The translations under genes and the position numbers were made by a program. Shown piece by piece: positions 27,701-39,700 of a DNA stretch of 60,000 bases. This DNA comes from Tubulanus polymorphus (lineage: Eukaryota; Nemertea; Palaeonemertea; Tubulaniformes; Tubulanidae). Under the pieces are notes generated by a model that saw only the letters and a list, made by a program, of their open reading frames with translations, was not told the origin of the DNA and searched no databases. Within the stretch, counting starts at the first letter, position 1; each line of letters begins with the position of its first letter. The stretch spans positions 22,513,210-22,573,209 of the forward strand of contig NC_134030.1 of assembly GCF_964204645.1 (NCBI RefSeq), read 5' to 3'.

Positions 27701-30700
27701 TGTTGATGATTAGTTACATTTAGTTTACAAATTGAGAATCAAAGATAGAGACAACTTCAGGATCCAGTTCCACAGCTGTGAGTAACTCTGAGTTAAATCT
27801 TAACTCACAAATGTGGAAGTGGATCCAGTAATCCAAATGACTTATCAAACTCGAATGTATTTTGAGAAATTCAACATAAAATCATCATGCTATGTCTGTA
27901 TTTGTTCATGTATTTGTGGGAAAAAAGTTTCAATCTGGCTCCAGGTCCCTAGTTATAGACCAGTATTACGTTTCACCTATGGGGTTAGTTAATTCATTTT
28001 CAATTAAGTCAACCCCCAGGTTAAAGATAATACAGTCGTTTAATACAATTTTAATATTCTATAAAACCAGGCCCAGGTGAAAAGTAGAGTTTGGGGGTTA
28101 GACTCACCTAACCGATGTTGACCAGTGAGTTCAGGGGGGCTATGGGTGTTAGACTCACCTCACTGATATTGACCAGTGAGTTTAGGGGGGCTATGGGTGT
28201 TAGACTCACCTCACCGATATTGACCAGTGAGTTCAGGGGGGCTATGGGTGTTAGACTCACCTCACTGATATTGACCAGTGAGTTTAGGGGGGCTATGGGT
28301 GTTAGACTCACCTAACCGATGTTGACCAGTGAGTTTAGGGGGGCTATGAGTATTAGACTCACCTCACCGATATTGACCAGTGAGTTCAGGGGGGCTATGG
28401 GTGTTAGACTCACCTCACTGATATTGACCAGTGAGTTTAGGGGGGCTATGGGTGTTAGACTCACCTAACCGATGTTGACCAGTGAGTTTAGGGGGGCTAT
28501 GAGTATTAGACTCACCTCACCGATATTGACCAGTGAGTTTAGGGGGGCTATGAGTATTAGACTCACCTCACCGATGTTGACCAGTGAGTTTAGGGGGGCT
28601 ATGGGTGTTAGACTCACCTCACCGATGTTGACCAGTGAGTTTAGGGGGGCTATGGGTGTTAGACTCACCTCACCGATGTTGACCAGTGAGTTTAGGGGGG
28701 CTATGAGTATTAGACTCACCTCACCGATGTTGACCAGTGAGTTTAGGGGGGCTATGAGTATTAGACTCACCTCACCGATGTTGACCAGTGAGTTTAGGGG
28801 GGCTATGGGTGTTAGACTCACCTCACCGATGTTGACCAGTGAGTTTAGGGGGGCTATGGGTGTTAGACTCACCTCACCGATGTTGACCAGTGAGTTTAGG
28901 GGGCAATGGGTGTTAGACTCACCTCACCGATGTTGACCAGTGAGTTTAGGGGGGCTATGAGTATTAGACTCACCTCACCGATGTTGACCAGTGAGTTTAG
29001 GGGGGCTATGAGTATTAGACTCACCTAACCGATGTTGACCAGTGAGTTTAGGGGGCAATGGGTGTTAGACTCAACTCACCGATGTTGACCAGTGAGTTTA
29101 GGGGGGCTATGGGTGTTAGACTCACCTCACCGATGTTGACCAGTGAGTTTAGGGGGGCTATGAGTATTAGACTCACCTCACCGATGTTGACCAGTGAGTT
29201 CAGGGGGGCTATGAGTATTAGACTCACCTCACCGATGTTGACCAGTGAGTTTAGGGGGGCTATGGGTGTTAGACTCACCTCACCGATGTTGACCAGTGAG
29301 TTTAGGGGGGCTATGAGTATTAGACTCACCTAACCGATGTTGACCAGTGAGTTTAGGGGGCAATGGGTGTTAGACTCACCTCACCGATGTTGACCAGTGA
29401 GTTTAGGGGGGCTATGGGTGTTAGACTCACCTCACCGATGTTGACCAGTGAGTTTAGGGGGGCTATGAGTATTAGACTCACCTCACCGATGTTGACCAGT
29501 GAGTTTAGGGGGGCTATGAGTATTAGACTCACCTCACCGATGTTGACCAGTGAGTTTAGGGGGGCTATGAGTATTAGACTCACCTAACCGATGTTGACCA
29601 GTGAGTTTAGGGGGGCTATGAGTATTAGACTCACCTCACCGATGTTGACCAGTGAGTTTAGGGGGGCTATGGGTGTTAGACTCACCTCACTGATATTGAC
29701 CAGTGAGTTTAGGGGGGCTATGGGTGTTAGACTCACCTCACCGATATTGACCAGTGAGTTCAGGGGGGCTATGGGTGTTAGACTCACCTCACCGATGTTG
29801 ACCAGTGAGTTTAGGGGGGCTATGGGTTTTAGACTCACCTCACTGATATTGACCAGTGAGTTTAGGGGGGCTATGGGTGTTAGACTCACCTCACCGATAT
29901 TGACCAGTGAGTTTAGGGGGGCTATGGGTGTTAGACTCACCTCACCGATGTTGACCAGTGAGTTTAGGGGGGCTATGGGTGTTAGACTCACCTCACCGAT
30001 ATTGACCAGTGAGTTTAGGGGGGCTATGGGTGTTAGACTCACCTCACCGATATTGACCAGTGAGTTTAGGGGGGCTATGGGTGTTAGACTCACCTAACCG
30101 ATGTTGACCAGTGAGTTTAGGGGGGCTATGGGTGTTAGACTCACCTCACCGATATTGACCAGTGAGTTTAGGGGGGCTATGGGTGTTAGGCTCACCTAAC
30201 TGATATTGGCAGTGAGTTTAGGGGGGCTATGGGTGTTAGACTCACCTCACTGATATTGACCAGTGAGTTTAGGGGGGCTATGGGTGTTAGACTCACCTCA
30301 CCGATGTTGACCAGTGAGTTTAGGGGGGCTATGGGTTTTAGACTCACCTCACCGATGTTGACCAGTGAGTTTAGGGGGGCTATGTGTGTTAGACTCACCT
30401 CACCGATGTTGACCAGTGAGTTCAGGGGGGCTATGGGTTTTAGACTCACCTCACCGATGTTGACCAGTGAGTTTAGGGGGCAATGGGTGTTAGACTCACC
30501 TCACCGATGTTGACCAGTGAGTTTAGGGGGGCTATGGGTGTTAGACTCACCTCACCGATGTTGACCAGTGAGTTTAGGGGGGCTATGGGTGTTAGACTCA
30601 CCTCACCGATGTTGACCAGTGAGTTCAGGGGGGCTATGGGTGTTAGACTCACCTCACCGATGTTGACCAGTGAGTTTAGGGGGGCTATGGGTGTAAGACT

Positions 30701-33700
30701 CACCTCACCGATGTTGACCAGTGAGTTTAGGGGGGCTATGGGTTTTAGACTCACCTCACCGATGTTGACCAGTGAGTTTAGGGGGGCTATGGGTGTTAGA
30801 CTCACCTCACCGATGTTGACCAGTGAGTTTAGGGGGGCTATGGGTTTTAGACTCACCTCACCGATGTTGACCAGTGAGTTTAGGGGGGCTATGGGTGTTA
30901 GACTCACCTCACCGATGTTGACCAGTGAGTTCAGGGGGGCTATGGGTGTTAGACTCACCTCACCGATGTTGACCAGTGAGTTCAGGGGGGCTATGGGTGT
31001 TAGACTCACCTCACCGATGTTGACCAGTGAGTTCAGGGGGGCTATGGGTGTTAGACCCACCTAACCGATGTTGACCAGTGAGTTCAGGGGGGCTATGGGT
31101 GTTAGACTCACCTCACCGATATTGACCAGTGAGTTCAGGGGGGCTATGGGTGTTAGACTCACCTCACTGATATTGACCAGTGAGTTTAGGGGGGCTATGG
31201 GTGTTAGACTCACCTCACTGATGTTGACCAGTGAGTTTAGGGGGGCTATGAGTATTAGACTCACCTCACCGATATTGACCAGTGAGTTTAGGGGGGCGTT
31301 ATGACTCACCTCGCCGATGTTGACCAGTGAGTTTAGGGGGGCGTTATGACTCACCTCGCCGATGTTGACCAGTGAGTTTAGGGGGGCGTTATGACTCACC
31401 TCGCCGATGTTGACCAGTGAGTTTAGGGGGGCTATGAGTATTAGACTCACCTCACCGATATTGACCAGTGATACCGGTAATGAAGAGATACTCGCTCGTC
31501 GATGACGACTAATGTTTGACGTACGACTCGTAGCACGAGCCATCGCTCGACTCGCTCGACTATCGGTCGTGCTTCCTAAACCTTGATTCGTCGATTCTGA
31601 CGTCTCACTTTTCTGTTCCTGAAATTCAACGATTTTTAACATTTCAAATACACATGTACGCGTATGGTACAACATGCACATGTCAATATACATGCGTATG
31701 TACAATAAAACATGCACATGTCAATAAGCATGTGTAAATAGAGTAAAACATGCACATGTCAATATACATGTGCATGTACAGTAAAACATGCACATGTCAA
31801 TGAAACTAATACATATACATTTTCTGAAATTCATGCGATTGTTTTGAGAAATATGAATTCTATGTTTTGCCTCACTTCATATGTAGTTTTGAGCAGGTTG
31901 ATAAAACGTTCTTTGAGCCCTAGAACAATCAATCATAGACAATAGGGAGCAGGTAGTAAGGGGTTAATGTTTACTTACTCCCGGTAAATCCTCTCCGGAG
32001 ACAGTCGAATCACTGCCTTTACGTATGACTTGACGATGTAGATCGAACAGTTTACTCAACCAAACTTCTTCATACGTCTTCAACGAGTTCTCGATACTCT
32101 GATCTTTTACAGCGCGGTTTACGATAGCTCTGACGTCATCAACGTGAGCTGAAACATTGTAATCATCATCTCATCTGATAGCTGAACCCCTTCAGTAGGG
32201 CGATGTGTGGATGATCAGTTTTTGAAAGTGTGCTGATAAAATGTCTAATGTCTGGTGTTTGTAGTTCATTTTCAATTAAAAATGTCTCAGATGAAGCACT
32301 GAACACATGCGAAGTGTGGACGATCAGTTTTTGAAAGTGTGCTGATAAAATGTCTAATGTCTGGTGTTTGTAGTTCATTTTCAATAAAAATGTCTCAGAT
32401 GAAGCACTGAACACATGTGAAGTGTGGACGATCAGTTTTTGAAAGTGTGCTGATAAAATGTCTAATATCTGGTGTTTGTAGTTCATTTTCAATAAAAATG
32501 TCTCAGATGAAGCACTGAACACATGTGAAGTGTGGACGATCAGTTTTTGAAAGTGTGCTGATAAAATGTCTAATATCTGGTGTTTGTAGTTCATTTTCAA
32601 TAAAAATGTCTCAGATGAAGCACTGAACGCATGTGAAGTGTGGACGATCAGTTTTTGAAAGTGTGCTGATAAAATGTCTAATGTCTGGTGTTTGTAGTTC
32701 ATTTTCAATTAAACATGTCTCAGGTGAAGCACTGAACACATGTGAAGTGTGGACGATCAGTTTTTGAAAGTGTGCTGATAAAATGTCTAATATCTGGTGT
32801 TTGTAGTTCATTTTTCAAATGAAAATGTCTCAGGTGAAGCACTGAACACATGTGAAGTGTGGACGATCAGTTTTTGAAAGTGTACTGATAAAATGTCTAA
32901 TATCTGGTGTTTGTAGTTCATTTTCATTTTCAATTAAAAATGTCTCAGGTGAAGCACTGAACACATGTGAAGTGTGGATGATCAGTTTTTGAAAGTGTGC
33001 TGATAAAATGTCTAATGTCTGGTGTTTGTAGTTCATTTTCAATTAAAAATGTCTCAGATGAAGCACTGAACACATGTGAAGTGTGGACGATCAGTTTTTG
33101 AAAGTGTGCTGATAAAATGTCTAATATCTGGTGTTTGTAGTTCATTTTCAATAAAAATGTCTCAGATGAAGCACTGAACGCATGTGAAGTGTGGACGATC
33201 AGTTTTTGAAAGTGTGCTGATAAAATGTCTAATGTCTGGTGTTTGTAGTTCATTTTCAATTAAACATGTCTCAGGTGAAGCACTGAACACATGTGAAGTG
33301 TGGACGATCAGTTTTTGAAAGTGTGCTGATAAAATGTCTAATATCTGGTGTTTGTAGTTCATTTTTCAAATGAAAATGTCTCAGGTGAAGCACTGAACAC
33401 ATGTGAAGTGTGGACGATCAGTTTTTGAAAGTGTACTGATAAAATGTCTAATGTCTGGTGTTTGTAGTTCATTTTCAATTAAAAATGTCTCAGGTGAAGC
33501 ACTGAACACATGTGAAGTGTGTGGACGATCAGTTTTTGAAAGTGTGCTGATAAAATGTCTAATATCTGGTGTTTGTAGTTCATTTTTCAAATGAAAATGT
33601 CTCAGGTGAAGCACTGAACACATGTGAAGTGTGGACGATCAGTTTTTGAAAGTGTACTGATAAAATGTCTAATGTCTGGTGTTTGTAGTTCATTTTCAAT

Positions 33701-36700
33701 TCAAAATGTCTCGGGTGAAGCACTGAACACATGTGAAGTGTGGACGATCAGTTTTGTGAAAGTGCACTGATAAAATGTCTGAAAAGGTTTGAAATTGTTT
33801 TGCAGATTGATACATACTCTGTAATCCGAGACTGAGTAATTCTCCGAGAGTCATTCTCTTCAGCGTGTCGTTATCGATAGTAATCGCTCCTCCGGTTACA
33901 CGGACCAGTTGTTTCCAGTGCCGTGTTCTCATCGCTGGATTACTTAAATCATCAATCAACGGTAAACAAGTCTGAAACATAAACATTTACATTTACATCA
34001 TGAAACACGCGGAAGAAATTACTAACTCATAGCGCTACTGACTTTTTGTCATTTTATTTTTCCACAGAAATGAGAGGAATCTGACATCAAATAAGAGTCG
34101 TAACTAAAAGTGTACAATTATGTTACAGACATCCCCTGGTCCATGGAAAATATCATAAAGACACTGTTTATAACATCAAAGCCTTCACAGTTTAGTTACT
34201 CATGAAATAAATCTAAGTTGAATTCAATCTTCTCTCAACTTTTACTGAGCACCGATCAGTAGATTATCAGCAGGTTGGGCAGTTCTTTTTCCCAATTAAG
34301 GAGGAGGACAGATACCAAAGAACTACCCCTGGCCGGGAAACCTCAGCACATGCTACCATCAGTACGTGAAATCTGGATTGATGGTACTTGAGGAAAGGAA
34401 CTGACATTGAGACTGATTGTTTCTAGTTTACCTGTATAGTAGTGATAGAGTCGACTAATCCGAGGTAACAGTCCCAGGAGAATACGTCTTCCGGTAATGA
34501 TTTCACGTTGTCTAACTGTCTCATCGAATCGTCCCGTAAAACCTTCGTATCGATCCTCTGCCAACGTTGTATCTTCCACTCGTTGTGCTGTTCCGTTATC
34601 AGACGTACCGTCTCCCAAACCAGTTTCAAATTACTCAACGTATGACGACATCTAGAGATAGAGAGAGAATGCAAGTGAATCGATCCCCCTATGACATCAT
34701 CATATAGAACTTTCAGGGAAATATGGCTGTTAGTATTCTAGACATATGTAGGAAGTGTACATATGATGTACATTTCTATAATGTACATAAACAATGACAT
34801 GCATGTGTCATGTACATATCTTATACAATAGCATGCACATGTGTACAGTAATATACACATGTCATGCGCAGCAACATGCACATGTCTTATACAGTAACAT
34901 GCACATGTCATGCACAGTAACATAGAGCAGCAGTATATGTTTTGGTGCATGTATCACGTGACTGAGTTGAAACTTACTGCGGCAATAAAGAGAAGTTTAC
35001 AATCGACGTTTCGAGCAACTCTTGCAACTCGATCAAATCTTGAGCTTCGTTTTCTAGTTCGCCGAGACGAGTTATAAATGAGTTTATCGAGTTCCACGCC
35101 GAGTTAATGTCGTAATGTCGCGCGTAGATATCACTGCTGTGTAACTCGAGGTGTAAAGATAAAACTCTGCCTCCAAACTCCATCAGATCCTACAAATATC
35201 AACAGCAAAATTCAATCAGGACCCAACTTTCAGTTTGAAATTGTATGATAAACTAAGAGACAATCACCCTGTAAATTCAGGACCCAGCTTTCAGTTTAAG
35301 ATGAGTATAACTAAGAAATAATCACCCTAATCAATTCATAATATTATCAAACCTTTTACTATCATCATAAAATTGAATATTCCCATCATTTCTCAAAGAT
35401 GTCTGCCTCCATAAATCCCCCTCTATGATATCTTGTCTACTGATGATTTGGAAAAATTGTCTACAAATGATTTGATCTATAGACACTTCTCTATGAATCC
35501 CCCTATGACATCATCAAATTACTAATTCTATTTTCTAAGAAATGATAGTTCTGGGTCCAATCTGGCTATGACATCATCACATTACCTGTTTATTCTATTG
35601 AACCCAACTTACTAAGAAATCCTAAATACATGTGATAAAATAAAGTCGTACCTTCGTAATTCCGGCCGATTCCTCCTGTATTCTCGGACCGAGTCGTTGT
35701 TTAGCGTGCGACACTTTCGTTCGTAGGTTATTCCATCGAACCGGCGACGCCGTGAACAAAACGTCCGTCGATTCCGGAAGATTCTGATTGTATTTCTTCA
35801 GTAGAATCACCGTACGATGCATCGCAGCAAATTTACCGTCCATATCCTGCTGTTGAGACGACACCTGACACACAAAAATACAAAACTACTTTAATACATC
35901 ACACGCTACTTTTTGGGATAGAATCCAAACTGGAGCCACGGTTAAACAATTATATCTGACTTGTATCCAAACTGGAGCCACGTTAAACTGGTGTCAAATC
36001 AATACACGTGAAACAGGTCCGTGCTGCGTAGGTTTAGACACTGCTCATGAGTTGAGTCTTTAAACTTAAGAGTGAAATTTGAATTGGACAAAACTTTTTT
36101 TGGGGCAGACGGAGAAACTAGCGGTATGGGTCGGCATTACATGAATTGGAGTAGGAGAATTTTCTCACAAAGCAGGGCACGTAATAATCAATCAGCTCCA
36201 TAGCAGACAGCACAGTCTATTGTAATTCTGGGATAATCAACAAGTTAATTAGAACATGTACATATGAATAAAGGCATGTACATGTCAATAAGAACATGCA
36301 CATGTCAATAGACATGCATACGTCGTATAAATCTATGTACATCAATAAGAACTTGTACTTGTATATGTGTATAAGAGCATGTAAATATGAATGAAGACAT
36401 ATAAATGTCTCAATAAGAACATGTACATGCCAATGAATAAATGTACATGTCAATTAGAACATGTATATAACTACATGTACATATATACAACTACATGTAC
36501 ATGTATATAACTACATGTACATGTGAATAAGAACAAACCTCATTGAATAATCTCATCATTTTCATGAATGAAGCCGTATCTCTTTCTTCTCCTGTGATAC
36601 TCTCAATTTCAGGTTCGATTCGTTTCATGAATTCATCGAGATTTTCCAACATCGTCGTCACCTGCAGCGAACAAACAGCCGACAATCAGGCAGTGATCTC

Positions 36701-39700
36701 GGGGATGAAATAATTTCAACTCGGGATCCAGTTCCACAGAGAGTAGGGTACCCAATGAGACAAATCGAAACTCAAAACTGTGGAACCGAGTGGAGTTGAT
36801 ATTCAAATTATGTACTTTGATTTAAATAAGAGATTCTGTAAATTCCACAGCCGATCACACAAATATCTGTACTTCGATTTCCGATTTCAAAATCAAATCC
36901 CCTGTTTCGCTCCCGGCAGGTGTGGTGGGTTTGTAAGGGACAAACAATCAAACGAAATCTACCAATCAAATAAATAACAGGGTCAATATATTCACAGTAC
37001 CCAATGAGTCAATGTTCTTAGCTCGGATTGACAGCCTGTGAAACTGAGTGGAGATTCCACGGCCTGTGGAACTGTTCCACAGTTGATATTTACCCGATCA
37101 GTGAGGTATTTAGTAAAGATCCACATCCACTTGCTCGCGTACGTCGTTAAAACTTGTTTAATCGGCTGCAAATCCACTCGAATCCAACCGATATCTTCGT
37201 AATCCTGCAACTGTTGGATTTCATCTCGGGCAATCTGTAAACAAACAAACACAAGGTAATTAACACAGTGTGACGCCACTTTTATTTGACTTGCTGTCTA
37301 TTCCCTGACATGTACATTGTTTTCCCTGACTTGATCTGCTAAGAATCCAATCAATAAACACAGTCAAATACTTAGCTTAGACACAGACAGAAACTGTTTG
37401 ATTTCACACGCGATCTAACTAATTCCATTACTTATCCCTGATAGCCTGATTTTTAACTTTTTAACAGAAATCCCCGACTATTCCGTGATTTCCAGGTAGG
37501 TGACCGACCTGCGCTATCATTGTTCACTACTCAGTTTTTTATTTCCAAACGTACCCTGTAAATATCGATTTCGGCGTCAAACTCGTCGAGGGTCGGGATA
37601 TTTTTCTCGTTTTCCGTCATGTGTTTCGGAGTGAGGAACGTTCGTTCAGCCGTACCCATAATTCCCATCGATTCGATGCTGCTCTTAGCAGACGACACTC
37701 TACGAATAATCAATAAACAAACTCAACATCAGACACCAACCGGATTAATGATGTCAAAGGGGGATTTATGGAGGCTGACATCTTTTATAGAAGTGTCTAT
37801 GGATCAAATCACTAGTAAACAATTTGATGATGTCATAGTGGGATTAATGTAGGCGGACATCTTTTCTACGAGTGTCTATAGATGAAATCACTAATAATCA
37901 ATACTGATGATGTCATTAGGGGATACAGCCATCTTTTCAAGGAAGGGTTTATGGATCACTTGATAGTAATTAGATTGATGATGTCATAGGGTGAATAGCT
38001 GATTTGATGGATGATGTTGTAGAGGTGTAAACGGTACCTGGAAGTAGCAGCTGATCGCGCCGATGCTAATCTCCTCAGTTGCCCGGCGGCGCTGGATTTG
38101 GCAGACGCACGCAGCGGGTTCGGTGAGATATTACCGTCAAGGAAACTATCGAACGTCTGAATTACGTCTTGCGTCCATAGAAACGAGTATTCTTTGAACA
38201 ACTCGTAAAGTCGCGAGCATTCTTCGCTGTTCTGCTGAACGACTGATTTAATCTGATCGATTAAACTCAACACGTCCTCGTCCTGTTCGAGATAATCTTT
38301 GTAACTGTCCTGAAAAATTGAGAAAAGACAATGTGAACACGATCTGAACCACATAATCCACTAGAAAATAGGAAAATTCCATAGCTTCCATCACAGAACT
38401 TCTCCCAAGCCTTAAAGAATAATCAGTGATTTCCACAATTTTCAGCATTTTCAAGGCTATAGTTGGACTACAGGGTACACGTTTAATTTACTTGCTTTTT
38501 CTCTGGTACAAATTTCTAAGACTTTCTACTGATATTTAGTTAGTTTACGAAATTCCCCAAATATTCCCTTGTTTTTTATTACACAAAAAAAAAAATTTCC
38601 TGATTTCCAGGTCAGTGACTACTCCGGATCTTTTCCAGATCCTGTTGGACTTAAAAAATCACAAATGGACAACTCCCCCTCAACTCATCCCCCTCACCGC
38701 CTCAGACACTCACCGTTCTTCCCAACATCTTCACCAAGTTTCCCCGATTCAGGAATCCGGTGAGCCACTCGTGCACGGTCTCCTGGACGCTCGGAATCGA
38801 CGTAGATTCGTCGAGAGGAGGGCGGAACGCGACGTTACTCTCGATCAACTCTAAACGTATCATCAATATCGGTACGATTCCTCCCTGAAATAATCAACAT
38901 CGCATTATTTATCGTCACTGCTAAAATGATAGCTTTCATAAATAATTGAAACGGAAATATTTGTTATCGGTATTTTCTTGAGAAAAATACATTAAAACTT
39001 CTACCAGTTTCTCGATTCACCATTTTTTGTTGATTTGTAACTCGTAATAATCATGCTTTTTTTTTACAATTTCTTTACACTTCATTTTATTGTGTTCTTC
39101 AAACTTTTATGTCTAGTATTTCTACCTTTCTTTGTACGAATCAAATAAGGAATGTCAGAAGTTGTTTTCAATTATAGTTCGACTGAATTGTTGGGAAAGC
39201 CTCCGACAGAAACTAATCATAATTTCACTGATTCATTGAAATCTTAATGAATTTCTAAATTGTCGGATTGTCGATTTCTGGGCCCGGTTTCACGAAAAGG
39301 TTTAAGCTTAAAACGGTTAAGTTTGAATTGTTGTCCTCATTGAAAACATGAAGTAACCAATGGTGATTACAATAAAAATTTGAGTTTAACCTTTTCGTGA
39401 AACTGGGCCCAGACCACTTTCGTTTATTTAAACCTCTATTTATCAATTATCTGTGTCTTTGTGGAAATATCACCTGACTGTTCTTATATAAAACGTAAGT
39501 TTTGTCATTTTCCTGGTGTTAATTACTGAGGGTAAACATGGCTACCAGTAATCCTGATCGCTTCGAGCTGTCGGTAACGTACAATCGACGCAAAATAAAC
39601 GTTTGGTCTGATCAGGATAATGAGTACAGAACGATACAAAATTACTTTTATCAGCCGTTGTTTAATTTGGAATCTGATCGGATAACTGTGGATGGAAATT

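Noticed and set aside
28108-31304. Many 66-195-codon frames on both strands
   Set aside because: Periodic translations of the 51-bp array. Only the frame continuous with dynein exon 28 has any possible coding meaning.
32166-33623. Minus-strand frames such as 180 codons in the 108-bp array
   Set aside because: Intronic satellite; the flanking dynein exons join in phase without it.
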